Source of the DNA: Pseudomonadota bacterium
GTDB taxonomy: Bacteria; Pseudomonadota; Alphaproteobacteria; Rhizobiales; Hyphomicrobiaceae
Assembly: GCA_023423275.1 (NCBI GenBank)
Contig: JAFAFW010000011.1
Location: 1 to 31,510, forward strand
Length of the DNA: 31,510 bases
Reading direction: 5' to 3'
A program made the position numbers and the translations under genes. Every line of letters starts with the position of its first letter. The stretch's first letter is position 1. A model generated the notes under the pieces. It did no database searches, was not told where the DNA came from, and saw only the letters and a list, made by a program, of their open reading frames with translations. Of this stretch, positions 15,477-23,321 are shown piece by piece.

Positions 15477-15497
15477 TTTTGGAATGCTATTCTGAAA
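15477..15497. promoter_or_regulatory. Candidate IclR operator in the divergent intergenic region
   Basis: An imperfect 21-base palindrome lies midway between the iclR-type gene and the divergent gene: left arm TTTTGGAAT, centre GCT, right arm ATTCTGAAA, with seven of nine arm pairs matching. An overlapping perfect repeat GCATT-TTGG-AATGC sits on its left side. IclR-family proteins commonly bind palindromes built around GGAA/TTCC-like half-sites, so position and form both suit a shared operator. Binding is inferred. Confidence 0.4.
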
Positions 15498-15546
15498 GTG
15501 TCCAGCGCATTTCCGTTGGGCTGAAAATCAAACCGGGAGAACGTCC

Positions 15547-16248
15547 ATGGCACTGGCGGGTGAAGGCGCGGTCGCAATCTGGCACGACATCGCACCGGAA
15601 GGCCGCGAACAATTCTATGCCTGGCATGGCGAGGAGCATATGCCCGAGCGGGTCGGGATTCCCGGCTTCCTGCGTGGCCGCCGCTATGTTGCCATTGGCG
15701 CCAACCTCGAATTCTTCAATCTGTATGAGGCGCAGTCACCGCAGGTTCTGACAGGAACGGATTATCAGACGCGCCTCAATGCGCCGTCGCCCTGGACGTT
15801 ATCGTCGGTGAAATATTTCAGCGGAGTTGCGCGATCGATCTGCCGCGTTGCCGCAACATTAGGCCGGGGTCATGGCGGGATCGCCGCCACCTGGCGCTAT
15901 GACGTTCCCGACGAGGCCGCGGACAGTCACATGGCGGCGATGATCGAGATCGTTCTGCCGCCGCTGGCGCGCAAGCCCGGTGTTGCCGGCGTCCATCTGC
16001 TGCTCGCCGATGTCTCCGCCAGCGCCGTAAAGACCGAGGAACAGAAAGCCCGCCCCGGAGAAGCCAACCGCATTCCGCGATGGGTCATCATCGTCGAAGG
16101 CTGGGGCGACGAAGCACCATTCGCCACGCTCTGCGAGACGGCGCTCTCCGACGCCGTTCTCGCAAAACACGGCGCCAGCGGCCCTGCAGACTACGGGCTC
16201 TACAGGCTTCAGAACACGCGCACGAAAACCGATTGGGCCGCCGGATAA
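15547..16248 (+). CDS. Two-domain protein resembling dimeric alpha/beta-barrel (EthD-like) folds
   Basis: A 233-residue cytoplasmic protein with GGGAGA before the ATG. I do not recognise a named family with certainty. The first half contains A-I-W-H-D-I-A-P-E, F-Y-A-W-H-G-E-E-H-M-P-E-R and G-I-P-G-F-L-R-G-R-R-Y, the pattern of small ferredoxin-fold alpha/beta-barrel proteins (EthD/stress-response barrel-like, with a W-H-x-E-H-x-P helix and a P-G-F-x-R strand). The second half (about 105-225) has a comparable order of strand, helix (M-I-E-I-V-L-P-P-L) and G-V-A-G-V-H-L-L strand, suggesting an internal duplication. It is divergent from the IclR operon and likely co-regulated. A role in conversion of the imported compound is inference. 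Confidence 0.65.
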   Translation: MALAGEGAVAIWHDIAPEGREQFYAWHGEEHMPERVGIPGFLRGRRYVAIGANLEFFNLYEAQSPQVLTGTDYQTRLNAPSPWTLSSVKYFSGVARSICRVAATLGRGHGGIAATWRYDVPDEAADSHMAAMIEIVLPPLARKPGVAGVHLLLADVSASAVKTEEQKARPGEANRIPRWVIIVEGWGDEAPFATLCETALSDAVLAKHGASGPADYGLYRLQNTRTKTDWAAG

Positions 16249-16266
16249 TCGCGAGCCCGATTATCC
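16243..16266. terminator. Bidirectional hairpin spanning two convergent stop codons
   Basis: GGATAATCG and CGATTATCC form perfect nine-base arms around a six-base loop. The TAA of the + gene (16246-16248) lies in the left arm, and the stop of the - gene (complement of 16261-16263) lies in the right arm. The same stem would form in both transcripts. There is no T-tract, so it may act as a stability element or with Rho rather than as a full intrinsic terminator. Confidence 0.5.
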
Positions 16267-16668
16267 TTCGACCTGATGCACCTCGATGATATTGCCTTCA
16301 GGGTCGTGGAAGAAAATCTGCTGCCAGCCCTTCATCGCCCATTTGCCGAAGTCCGAATACGGAATACCCTTGTCCTCAAGGCGTTTTTTGAAGGCCGCGA
16401 TATCATCGGTGCGGAATGCGATGTGCCCGCGCTCGAGCGGATTGATCGACTGCCCCGTGCGATAGGCAACGCCGAGATCGCGCTCGGCCAGATGCAACTG
16501 CGTGGTTCCGTCGGTCACGAATCCGACATTGCCTGGATAGCCTTGATTGGTGACGCGCGTTGCATCCATTTCCGGTTCAGGCTGCATATCGAATACGTTG
16601 CGATAGAACTCCGTCATGCCGGGGACGTTCGTCGTACAAAGATTGACGTGATGCAGCTTGATCTTCAT
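16261..16668 (-). CDS. VOC-superfamily (glyoxalase/dioxygenase-like) protein
   Basis: A 135-residue single-unit vicinal oxygen chelate protein, with AGGAG 11 bases before the ATG. The two beta-alpha-beta-beta-beta modules are visible: K-L-H-H-V-N-L...F-Y-R-N-V-F and then G-H-I-A-F-R-T-D-D-I...F-F-H-D-P-E-G-N-I-I-E-V-H-Q. His7, His82 and Glu129 sit at the usual metal-ligand positions, so a divalent-metal site is plausible, completed by dimerisation. The family covers glyoxalase I, extradiol dioxygenases, epimerases and fosfomycin-type resistance proteins; sequence alone does not choose. Convergent with the gene at 15547, it is the nearest neighbour of the IclR/ABC locus and may belong to the same pathway. 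Confidence 0.82.
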   Translation of the reverse strand: MKIKLHHVNLCTTNVPGMTEFYRNVFDMQPEPEMDATRVTNQGYPGNVGFVTDGTTQLHLAERDLGVAYRTGQSINPLERGHIAFRTDDIAAFKKRLEDKGIPYSDFGKWAMKGWQQIFFHDPEGNIIEVHQVEG

Positions 16669-16745
16669 TGACGTTTCGCTCCTGTATTGCTTTTCCGCGA
16701 CTCTAACCCACGCGGGAGCGCTGCCAAGCCGAGATTTCTGTCACA

Positions 16746-17912
16746 ATGACTGTTCCACCCGGACAGGCCAAGGATGTGGTACTTTTGGGAGCCGGGCACG
16801 CGCATGTCGGCGTGCTGCGGGACTTCGGCTTGGCCCCGCCATCCGACATGCGCCTGACACTGATCAGCCGGCGTGCCCTGACGCCGTACTCGGGCATGCT
16901 GCCGGGCCTGATTACCGGGCTTTATCAGCACGCGGACGCCCATATCGATACGCGGCCGCTGTGCCGCTTCGCTGGCGCACGCCTTATCATCGATGAGGTG
17001 ACGGGACTTGATCCGGCGCGCAAGCTCGTCCTGTTCAGGGACCGCCCGCCCCTGCCCTATGATATCCTGTCGATCGACATCGGTGCCACGCCGAGTGCGC
17101 AAAGCATCCCGGGCGTGCGCGAGCATGCCATTCCGGTCAAGCCCATCGACGGGTTCCTCGAACGATTCGAAGCAGCCCGCGCAGCGATCCTCGCGCGGAG
17201 CGGACGCGCGCGCATCGGGGTAGTCGGTGCGGGTGCTGGCGGAGTCGAACTCGCCCTGGCGATGCATCGACGCCTCTCGAAGGATGCGATCGCGGCAGGC
17301 GGCGACGCCTCGGAATTGAATGTCACGCTGATCGATGCAAATGACACGATCCTGTCCACGTTTCCCCGAAAGTTGCAGCAACGCTTTGCCGATATCCTGC
17401 GCGCGCGACACATAACTGTTCTCACCGGCGGCGCGGTGACGGCCGTTTCACCCGACGGCATTGCTGTCGAACATCACGGCCATGTGCCGTTGGACGAGGT
17501 GTTCTGGACCACCGAGGCTGCCCCGGCGCCATGGCTACGTGGTACCGGATTGGCTCTGAACGCAGATGGCTTCATTCGCGTCACGCCGACGCTGCAATCC
17601 GTCTCGCATCCTGACGTGTTTGCCGCCGGTGATGTGGCGATGATCGACGGGCATCCCACGCCTCGTTCAGGGGTGCACGCCGTTCGCGCCGCGGTTCCGC
17701 TTGCCGCCAACCTCCGTCACACGGCACATGCGCGACCGCTGGTGCCCTTCACGCCGCAACGCGACGCGCTGTATCTGATTTCAACCGGCGAGCGCTATGC
17801 CATCGGCACCCGGAACGGCATGACTTTCGGTGGCAAATGGGTCTGGTGGCTGAAAGACTGGATCGATCGTCGCTTCATGGCCCAATACCAGAATCTTCCC
17901 GATCGCCGATGA
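16746..17912 (+). CDS. NDH-2-like FAD/NAD(P) oxidoreductase, SelD-N-terminal type, stand-alone
   Basis: A 388-residue two-dinucleotide-binding-domain flavoprotein. The FAD motif is V-V-L-L-G-A-G-H-A-H-V (11-21), followed by S-R-R-A-L-T-P-Y-S-G-M-L-P-G, a stretch characteristic of the subgroup that is often fused to the N-terminus of selenophosphate synthetase (TIGR03169, 'Nterm_to_SelD'). The NAD(P) motif is G-V-V-G-A-G-A-G-G-V-E-L-A. The C-terminal FAD motif is D-V-F-A-A-G-D-V-A-M-I, then H-A-V-R-A-A-V-P-L-A. The redox cysteines of disulfide reductases are absent, as in type II NADH dehydrogenases. No selD is fused or adjacent, so a separate electron-transfer role is likely. The ribosome binding site is weak; the family motif begins soon after this ATG. 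Confidence 0.82.
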   Translation: MTVPPGQAKDVVLLGAGHAHVGVLRDFGLAPPSDMRLTLISRRALTPYSGMLPGLITGLYQHADAHIDTRPLCRFAGARLIIDEVTGLDPARKLVLFRDRPPLPYDILSIDIGATPSAQSIPGVREHAIPVKPIDGFLERFEAARAAILARSGRARIGVVGAGAGGVELALAMHRRLSKDAIAAGGDASELNVTLIDANDTILSTFPRKLQQRFADILRARHITVLTGGAVTAVSPDGIAVEHHGHVPLDEVFWTTEAAPAPWLRGTGLALNADGFIRVTPTLQSVSHPDVFAAGDVAMIDGHPTPRSGVHAVRAAVPLAANLRHTAHARPLVPFTPQRDALYLISTGERYAIGTRNGMTFGGKWVWWLKDWIDRRFMAQYQNLPDRR

Positions 17913-17920
17913 GCCCGCCG

Positions 17921-19549
17921 TTACCCGCGTAGCGCTGTTTGCCATGCGAGACCCGGCACCGCGTCGAGCAGAGACTTCGTGTAGGCGGCCTGAGGCCGGG
18001 CGAAGATATCCGCCGTCGCTCCGCGCTCGACGAGCTGGCCGTTCTGCATCACCGCGATCTCCTCGCATACCGTCGCCGCCACGCGCAGATCGTGCGTGAT
18101 GAACAGCATGGACAGGTTCAGTGTGCGGCGCAGGTCATCCAACAGTTCCAGCACCTGCTTCTGCACCGAAACGTCGAGCGCTGATACGGGCTCGTCGGCG
18201 ATGATCAGTTTGGGCTTCACGGCAAGCGCGCGCGCAATACCGATCCGCTGCCGCTGCCCGCCGGAAAACTCGTGCGGATAGCGCTCGGCCGCCTCCGGTT
18301 TCAAACCGACAAGCTGCAGCAGCTCGCGCGCTTCCGCCCACGCCTGCTCCTGAGAGGCACCTTGAATGATCGGTCCCAGCGCGATGATGCTGCCAACGCG
18401 ATGGCGCGGATTGAGTGACGCGAACGGATCCTGAAACACCATCTGCAGATTGCGCCGCAGCGGCCGCATCTCATTGCGCGACAGACCGGAAATGCGTTCT
18501 CCATCGAGCAGGATGTCACCGCCTTCGGGCTTCTCGAGACCGATGATGCACCGCGCCAATGTCGACTTGCCCGAGCCGGATTCGCCAACCAGCGCCAGCG
18601 AACGGCCACGGCCGACCTCAAGGCTGACCTTCTGCACCGCCTTCACCGTGCGGCCGCCACCCCATGACAGCCAGCCGCTTTTCTGGCCGTACGTCTTTTC
18701 CAGATCCTTCACGACCAGAAGCGGCACCACGCTTTGGCCGGTCTCACGTTCGCGCGGCGTCATGCTGGGCACGGCGGCCACCAGCGCCTTGGTATAGTCG
18801 GCCTGCGGATTGTTGAGGACGTCGCTGGCCTCTCCGATCTCGACCAGCTCGCCGTGGCGCATGACGGCGACCCGGTCGGCAATCTCGGCCACCACGCCGA
18901 AGTCATGGGTGATGAACAGGACTGCCGTTCCGCGCGTGCGCTGCAATTCCTTGATGAGATGCAGGATCTGCGCCTGCGTGGTGACATCGAGCGCGGTGGT
19001 CGGCTCATCGGCGATGATCAGCGCCGGTTCGACCGCCAACGCCATGGCGATCATCACGCGTTGGCGTTGACCGCCGGACAGCTCGTGCGGATAGCTGTCG
19101 ATAATTCTCTCCGGCTCGGGCAGATGCACATCCCGCAACAGCTCCAGTACGCGGGCGCGCCGCTCGGCAGGCTTCAACGACGTATGGACCTCGAGCACTT
19201 CGTCGATCTGCCGTCCGACGCGCATCAATGCGTTCAGCGCAACCATCGGCTCCTGGAAGATCATCGAAATGCGGCCACCACGAACAGCGCGCATCTCGGC
19301 ATCATTGAACGCGAGAAGGTCTTTTCCCTCGAACAGGACGCGCCCGCCCGTAACGCGCACATGCGGCACCGGAAGCAATCGCAGGATCGCCTTCGACATC
19401 ACCGATTTGCCGGAACCGGATTCTCCCACGACGCACAGGATTTCGTTGCGCTTGATATCGAGTGAGACATCCGACACGGCATTCTTGCGGTCGGACCACG
19501 CGGGCAAGGCAACCGTCAGGTTCTCGATGGCAAGGACCGTGTCGCTCAT
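17921..19549 (-). CDS. Fused dipeptide/nickel-type ABC ATPase (DppD-DppF in one chain)
   Basis: A 542-residue protein with two nucleotide-binding domains. Domain 1 has Walker A G-E-S-G-S-G-K-S (42-49), the signature L-S-G-G-Q-R-Q-R and Walker B I-I-A-D-E-P-T-T-A-L-D. Domain 2 (from about residue 275) has G-E-S-G-S-G-K-S-T, F-S-G-G-Q-R-Q-R and I-I-A-D-E-P-V-S-A-L-D. Each domain ends in the oligopeptide-specific extension with P-x-A-x-Y-T-K-(A/S)-L. YejF and GsiA are known fused examples. The start ATG 19549 gives the usual four-base overlap with the permease gene; the frame runs further upstream only through that gene's coding sequence. It energises the importer encoded at 19546-23030. The substrate (peptide, glutathione, nickel chelate or opine) is unresolved. 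Confidence 0.92.
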   Translation of the reverse strand: MSDTVLAIENLTVALPAWSDRKNAVSDVSLDIKRNEILCVVGESGSGKSVMSKAILRLLPVPHVRVTGGRVLFEGKDLLAFNDAEMRAVRGGRISMIFQEPMVALNALMRVGRQIDEVLEVHTSLKPAERRARVLELLRDVHLPEPERIIDSYPHELSGGQRQRVMIAMALAVEPALIIADEPTTALDVTTQAQILHLIKELQRTRGTAVLFITHDFGVVAEIADRVAVMRHGELVEIGEASDVLNNPQADYTKALVAAVPSMTPRERETGQSVVPLLVVKDLEKTYGQKSGWLSWGGGRTVKAVQKVSLEVGRGRSLALVGESGSGKSTLARCIIGLEKPEGGDILLDGERISGLSRNEMRPLRRNLQMVFQDPFASLNPRHRVGSIIALGPIIQGASQEQAWAEARELLQLVGLKPEAAERYPHEFSGGQRQRIGIARALAVKPKLIIADEPVSALDVSVQKQVLELLDDLRRTLNLSMLFITHDLRVAATVCEEIAVMQNGQLVERGATADIFARPQAAYTKSLLDAVPGLAWQTALRG

Positions 19550-20373
19550 ACGTCGGCAAGCCTCGGATTGAGCGCGTCGTTGAGCCCCTCGCCGACGAGA
19601 TTGATGGCCAGCACCGTCAGCAGGATCACCAAGCCGGGCACCGTTACCAGCCACCATGCCTCTCGCATGAACGAACGTCCGGCGCCGATCATGAAGCCCC
19701 AGCTCATCTGATTGGGTGCGCCGAGCCCCAGGAATGACAGTGCGCTCTCCGTCAGGATCGCCGTCGCCACCAGCAACGAACCGGTGACGATCAGCGGTGA
19801 CAGTGTATTGGGCAGCACCTGGCTGACCAGGATTGCACCGTCTCGCTGCCCGGCAACCACGGCCGCCTGAACGAATTCGCGTGATTTCACCGACAGCACT
19901 TCACCGCGCACCACGCGCGCGATCGGCGGCCAACTCACCGTCGCGATGGCGATGACGAGGTTCAACGCCGAGGGCGAGAGCACCGCGATCAGCACCAGGG
20001 CAAACAGGAATGACGGAATGGTCTGGAAAAACTCGGTCAGCCGCATCAGCACGTCGTCGACCCAGCCGCCGTAATAGCCTGCGATGGCGCCGGTCAGCGT
20101 CCCGAAGGCAACGGCGGCCAGTGTCGAAAGCACGGCGATCAGCAATGTCGTCCGCGCGCCGTGGATCAATCCTCCCAGAACATCGCGTCCGAGGCTGTCG
20201 GTGCCGAGCAGATAGTCCGCGGCGGGCGGAAGGAACGGCTTGCCGACAATGGCAAACGGGTCGGTCGGAGCAATGACATCGGCCAGCAGCGCGACGATCA
20301 GAACCAACGCGAGCCATGCCAGTCCCGCAATAACGCGCGGATTCAAGAGAAAGCGCTCGCCGAAGCCTTTCAT
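19546..20373 (-). CDS. Peptide/nickel-type ABC permease (DppC-like)
   Basis: A 275-residue membrane protein starting at ATG 20373 behind GAGGAC, four bases after the preceding permease gene ends. The N-terminal helix (about 12-35) is followed by the D-P-F and L-L-G-T-D-S-L-G-R-D-V-L-G-G-L-I-H-G-A-R motif that defines DppC/OppC proteins. Further helices follow, with the coupling loop at R-E-F-V-Q-A-A-V-V-A-G-Q-R-D-G. The E-S-A-L-S-F-L-G-L-G motif near the C-terminal third is also diagnostic. It pairs with the permease at 20378 to form a heterodimeric pore. Confidence 0.92.
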   Translation of the reverse strand: MKGFGERFLLNPRVIAGLAWLALVLIVALLADVIAPTDPFAIVGKPFLPPAADYLLGTDSLGRDVLGGLIHGARTTLLIAVLSTLAAVAFGTLTGAIAGYYGGWVDDVLMRLTEFFQTIPSFLFALVLIAVLSPSALNLVIAIATVSWPPIARVVRGEVLSVKSREFVQAAVVAGQRDGAILVSQVLPNTLSPLIVTGSLLVATAILTESALSFLGLGAPNQMSWGFMIGAGRSFMREAWWLVTVPGLVILLTVLAINLVGEGLNDALNPRLADV

Positions 20374-20377
20374 GTCC

Positions 20378-21361
20378 TCATCCCATCCGGATCCGCGGAT
20401 CGAGCAAGACGTAGATGACGTCGACCAGCAGATTGACGACCACGACGAGACACGAAGACAGAAAGAAAATCCCCAGCAGCAAATTGAAATCACGCGCGAA
20501 AAGGGACTGATAGGCGAGTTGCCCCAGCCCCGGCCACGCGAAGATGCTTTCGACGATCACCGAGCCGCCGAGCAGACTTCCGACCTGCACGCCAGCCATT
20601 GTCACCACGGGCAACAACGCATTGCGCAGGACGTGACGCACATTGATCTGCCGTTCGGTCAGGCCCTTCGCGCGGGCCGTGGTGACATAATCGAGACCGC
20701 GCTGTTCCAGCATCGAGGCGCGCATCAGCCGGGCGTACAGCGCCAGGTAGAACAGCGACAACGTGATCGACGGCAGAACGAGATGGTGGGCGATATCCCA
20801 GACCCGGTCCCAGCCTTCATAAAAGGCGACGACATCCTCCATGCCCGACGTCGGAAACCAGCCGAGCTTGATCGAGAACAGCAGGATCAGCATCAACCCG
20901 ACCCAGAACAGCGGCGTGGCATAGAAGATGATCGCCGCGACCGAGATGACATGATCCTTCCAGGTCCGCACCCACAACGCTGCCAGCAGTCCCATCAGCA
21001 CGCCGAAGCCGAGCGACAGCACCAGCGTCATCCCCATCAGCAGCAGCGTCGGCCACAACCTGTCGAGCAGCAGTTGCAGGACCGGGGCGCTCTGCCGGAA
21101 TGAATAGCCGAGGTCGAAGGTCAACAGGCTGCCCATGTAGGACGCAAGCTGGACCAGGACCGGCTGATCCTGGCCGAAGCGCTGCCGGAGCTGATCAATG
21201 TATTCCTGCGGTGCACCGCCGGCCTCACCTGCGAGGACTGTTGCCAGATCCCCCGGCGCAAGCTGCAGCAGAAGAAAGTTGAGCACGACGACGCCGAGCA
21301 CCACCGGGACTGTCTGCACCAGTCTGCGCAGAATGTAGGGCAGAAGAGCTGCGGCGCGCAT
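20378..21361 (-). CDS. Peptide/nickel-type ABC permease (DppB-like)
   Basis: A 327-residue membrane protein. It opens with Y-I-L-R-R-L-V-Q-T-V-P-V-V-L-G and a first helix. A periplasmic loop contains A-P-G-D and R-x-x-F-G-Q-D-Q-P-V-L-V-Q, then the D-L-G-Y-S-F-R motif. Five more helices follow, with the coupling loop R-G-L-D-Y-V-T-T-A-R-A-K-G-L. All are standard for DppB/OppB permeases. It lies between the binding-protein gene, 73 bases upstream across a hairpin, and the second permease gene, four bases downstream. Confidence 0.93.
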   Translation of the reverse strand: MRAAALLPYILRRLVQTVPVVLGVVVLNFLLLQLAPGDLATVLAGEAGGAPQEYIDQLRQRFGQDQPVLVQLASYMGSLLTFDLGYSFRQSAPVLQLLLDRLWPTLLLMGMTLVLSLGFGVLMGLLAALWVRTWKDHVISVAAIIFYATPLFWVGLMLILLFSIKLGWFPTSGMEDVVAFYEGWDRVWDIAHHLVLPSITLSLFYLALYARLMRASMLEQRGLDYVTTARAKGLTERQINVRHVLRNALLPVVTMAGVQVGSLLGGSVIVESIFAWPGLGQLAYQSLFARDFNLLLGIFFLSSCLVVVVNLLVDVIYVLLDPRIRMG

Positions 21362-21390
21362 GAAACCCTTGATCGAAGTTCACAAAATGG

Positions 21391-21424
21391 AGCGCAGCCG
21401 GCATGTCTCCACACCGGCTGCGCT
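21391..21424 (-). terminator. Intercistronic hairpin after the binding-protein gene
   Basis: AGCGCAGCCGG and CCGGCTGCGCT form perfect 11-base arms with a 12-base loop, between the binding-protein stop (21435) and the permease start (21361). A short T run (ATTTTG) follows on the transcribed strand. In binding-protein-dependent operons such stems commonly protect the upstream message or attenuate read-through, so that binding protein outnumbers the membrane subunits. This is the likely role here. Confidence 0.6.
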
Positions 21425-21434
21425 ATGAAAAAAT

Positions 21435-23030
21435 CTATTCCTTGTACGCCGTCGCAAAGTTGCCGTAGATCCCCAGGGGCGACGTGATCACGTCCTTGAA
21501 CTGCTTGTTCACCAGCGTCGGGAACTTCAGCTCGAGCACGTAGATGATCGGCGACGCCTCCTGGGTCTTCTTGATCAGCTCGTGGTAAAGCGCATTGCGC
21601 TTGGCCTGATCCGGCTCGACCGTGGCTTGATCCATGATCTTGTCGGTCTCTGGAGATGACCACTGCGCGGCGTTGACGAACACCGTGCCCGGACGAATGC
21701 GGTCCGAGTGGAAGCTGCGGTGGACACCGAGCACCGGGTCGGCCAGATTGTACAGGAAGTTCGACGATATATCGAAGTCGTAGTCCGTGTACACGCGCTT
21801 CAGCCACTTGGCGACATCCTCATATCGCAACGTCGCCTTCACGCCGACCTGCGCAAGCTGCTGCTGCACGGCCTCGCCGAACCGCTGCCATTCCTCGCCG
21901 TAGGGCGTCAAATCATGCACCAGCTCGAAGCGGAAGCCGTCGGCTTTCTTCGGGAATCCGGCTTCATCGAGCAGCGCATTGGCCTTCGCGATGCGATCCG
22001 CGACGGTGTAGTCGCGGCCGGCGGTGAACATGCCGGACGGCTCGAAGTTCGAACTCATCACGCCCACGGCCGGCTTGCCGAAACCGAACCAGACGTTGTC
22101 GATCACGAACTGCCGATCGATCGCGTAGGCCAGGGCCTGGCGGACTTTCGCATTGTCGAGCGGCGGGTGCTTCGTGTTGAGGGTCAACTCGACGATCGGC
22201 GAGATCATTTCGTAGCCCTTGGTCGTCACTGCGACGGTTGGCAGCGCGCCGAGCTTCTTCACGTCATTGTAGGGAATGGCACCGAAGCCGGCGACATGAG
22301 CTTCGCCCTTCTCCAGCGCAGCCGTCCGTGTCGAGCTGTCCGAAATGAAACGGACAACGATACGGTCGAGGTAGGGCATACCCTTGCGCCAGTAGTCGGC
22401 ATTTTTATCGAGCCGGACGAATTCGCCGCGCCGCCACTCGACAAACTTGAACGGCCCGGTGCCGACAGGCTTATTGGCGTTCGGATGCGTTTTGATATCG
22501 CCTTCGCCGTAAACATGCTTCGGCAGAATGGGGCTTTCATAGCCCGAGAAGGCCTTCAGCATATAGGGTGCCGGGCGCTCGAGCTTGAAGATCGCGGTCT
22601 GCGCATCCGGCGTTTCAACGGCCGTCAACTCGCGGAACGTCGCGATGCCGCGCGGGTGGACTTTTTTCAAAACGTCCATGAATGTGAACTTCACATCTTC
22701 CGACGTAAACGGCTTGCCGTCATGGAATTTCACGTTCGGACGCAGCTTGAATGTGATGGTCTTGCCGTCTGGCGAAACATCAAAACTTTCAGCGAGCGAC
22801 GCCTTTGCCTTCAAATCAAAATCATATTCCAAGAGCCCGTCGAAGATCTTTGCGGTCACCTGACCGATGGGGCCGGACGTCGAAATGTAGGAGGCAAGGT
22901 TCGGCGGTTCAGGCTGCGTGATCTGAACGAGGGTTCCGCCGGATTTCTGTGCTGACGCGGGTGAGAGCGTAAACATAGCGGCTGTCAACACAGCCATGCT
23001 CGATGCCAGAAGACGTCGGTTGATCTGCAT
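21435..23030 (-). CDS. ABC transporter substrate-binding protein, family 5 (peptide/nickel)
   Basis: A 531-residue periplasmic binding protein. ATG 23030 has GGGAGG at a workable distance, whereas TTG 23039 would be almost on top of it. The signal peptide runs R-R-L-L-A-S-S-M-A-V-L-T...A-S-A-Q. SBP_bac_5 features follow in order: G-G-T-L-V at the mature N-terminus, L-A-E-S-F-D-V-S-P-D-G-K-T-I-T-F-K-L-R, V-K-F-H-D-G-K-P-F-T-S-E-D-V (the family signature region), G-T-G-P-F-K-F-V-E-W and R-Q-A-L-A-Y-A-I-D-R. It captures the ligand for the permease pair and fused ATPase downstream. The pocket residues do not allow a ligand call from sequence by eye. Confidence 0.93.
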   Translation of the reverse strand: MQINRRLLASSMAVLTAAMFTLSPASAQKSGGTLVQITQPEPPNLASYISTSGPIGQVTAKIFDGLLEYDFDLKAKASLAESFDVSPDGKTITFKLRPNVKFHDGKPFTSEDVKFTFMDVLKKVHPRGIATFRELTAVETPDAQTAIFKLERPAPYMLKAFSGYESPILPKHVYGEGDIKTHPNANKPVGTGPFKFVEWRRGEFVRLDKNADYWRKGMPYLDRIVVRFISDSSTRTAALEKGEAHVAGFGAIPYNDVKKLGALPTVAVTTKGYEMISPIVELTLNTKHPPLDNAKVRQALAYAIDRQFVIDNVWFGFGKPAVGVMSSNFEPSGMFTAGRDYTVADRIAKANALLDEAGFPKKADGFRFELVHDLTPYGEEWQRFGEAVQQQLAQVGVKATLRYEDVAKWLKRVYTDYDFDISSNFLYNLADPVLGVHRSFHSDRIRPGTVFVNAAQWSSPETDKIMDQATVEPDQAKRNALYHELIKKTQEASPIIYVLELKFPTLVNKQFKDVITSPLGIYGNFATAYKE

Positions 23031-23321
23031 GTCGGGCAATACCTCCCACTACCAGGACACCTGTCTGGCGAGGCGCGAACATGGCTCCCTCACCATCGTC
23101 AGCCGAATGGTAGCCACGCAGTCCGATGATCACAACGCTGAATCTCAAGCAAAGAAAATCTGAAATTCAGGCAATAGCCCCAACCGGGTGCAATTTCTGC
23201 CCGGATACATTCGACGAAAGTCGCACCATTCGAAAGCCGCGCACAAATATATGGCGGCTTCAGCTCAGGAATTAGGATGACAAATCAATAACAAACGCCC
23301 ACCCCATTGCCGGGCGCGTTT
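23031..23321. other. Intergenic region upstream of the peptide-type transporter
   Basis: These 291 bases separate the molybdenum hydroxylase operon from the transporter operon, both transcribed leftward. The span must hold the transporter's promoter and the end of the hydroxylase transcript. It includes a moderately AT-rich part (about 23150-23300) and a small interrupted stem CCGGG/CCCGG near 23183-23203. No open frame with family resemblance, no tRNA and no clear intrinsic terminator were seen. Confidence 0.4.

Noticed and set aside
21708..22955. 415-codon + strand open frame antisense to the family 5 binding protein
   Set aside because: GC-rich coding DNA commonly leaves antisense frames open; the translation is Arg/His-rich without any fold signature.
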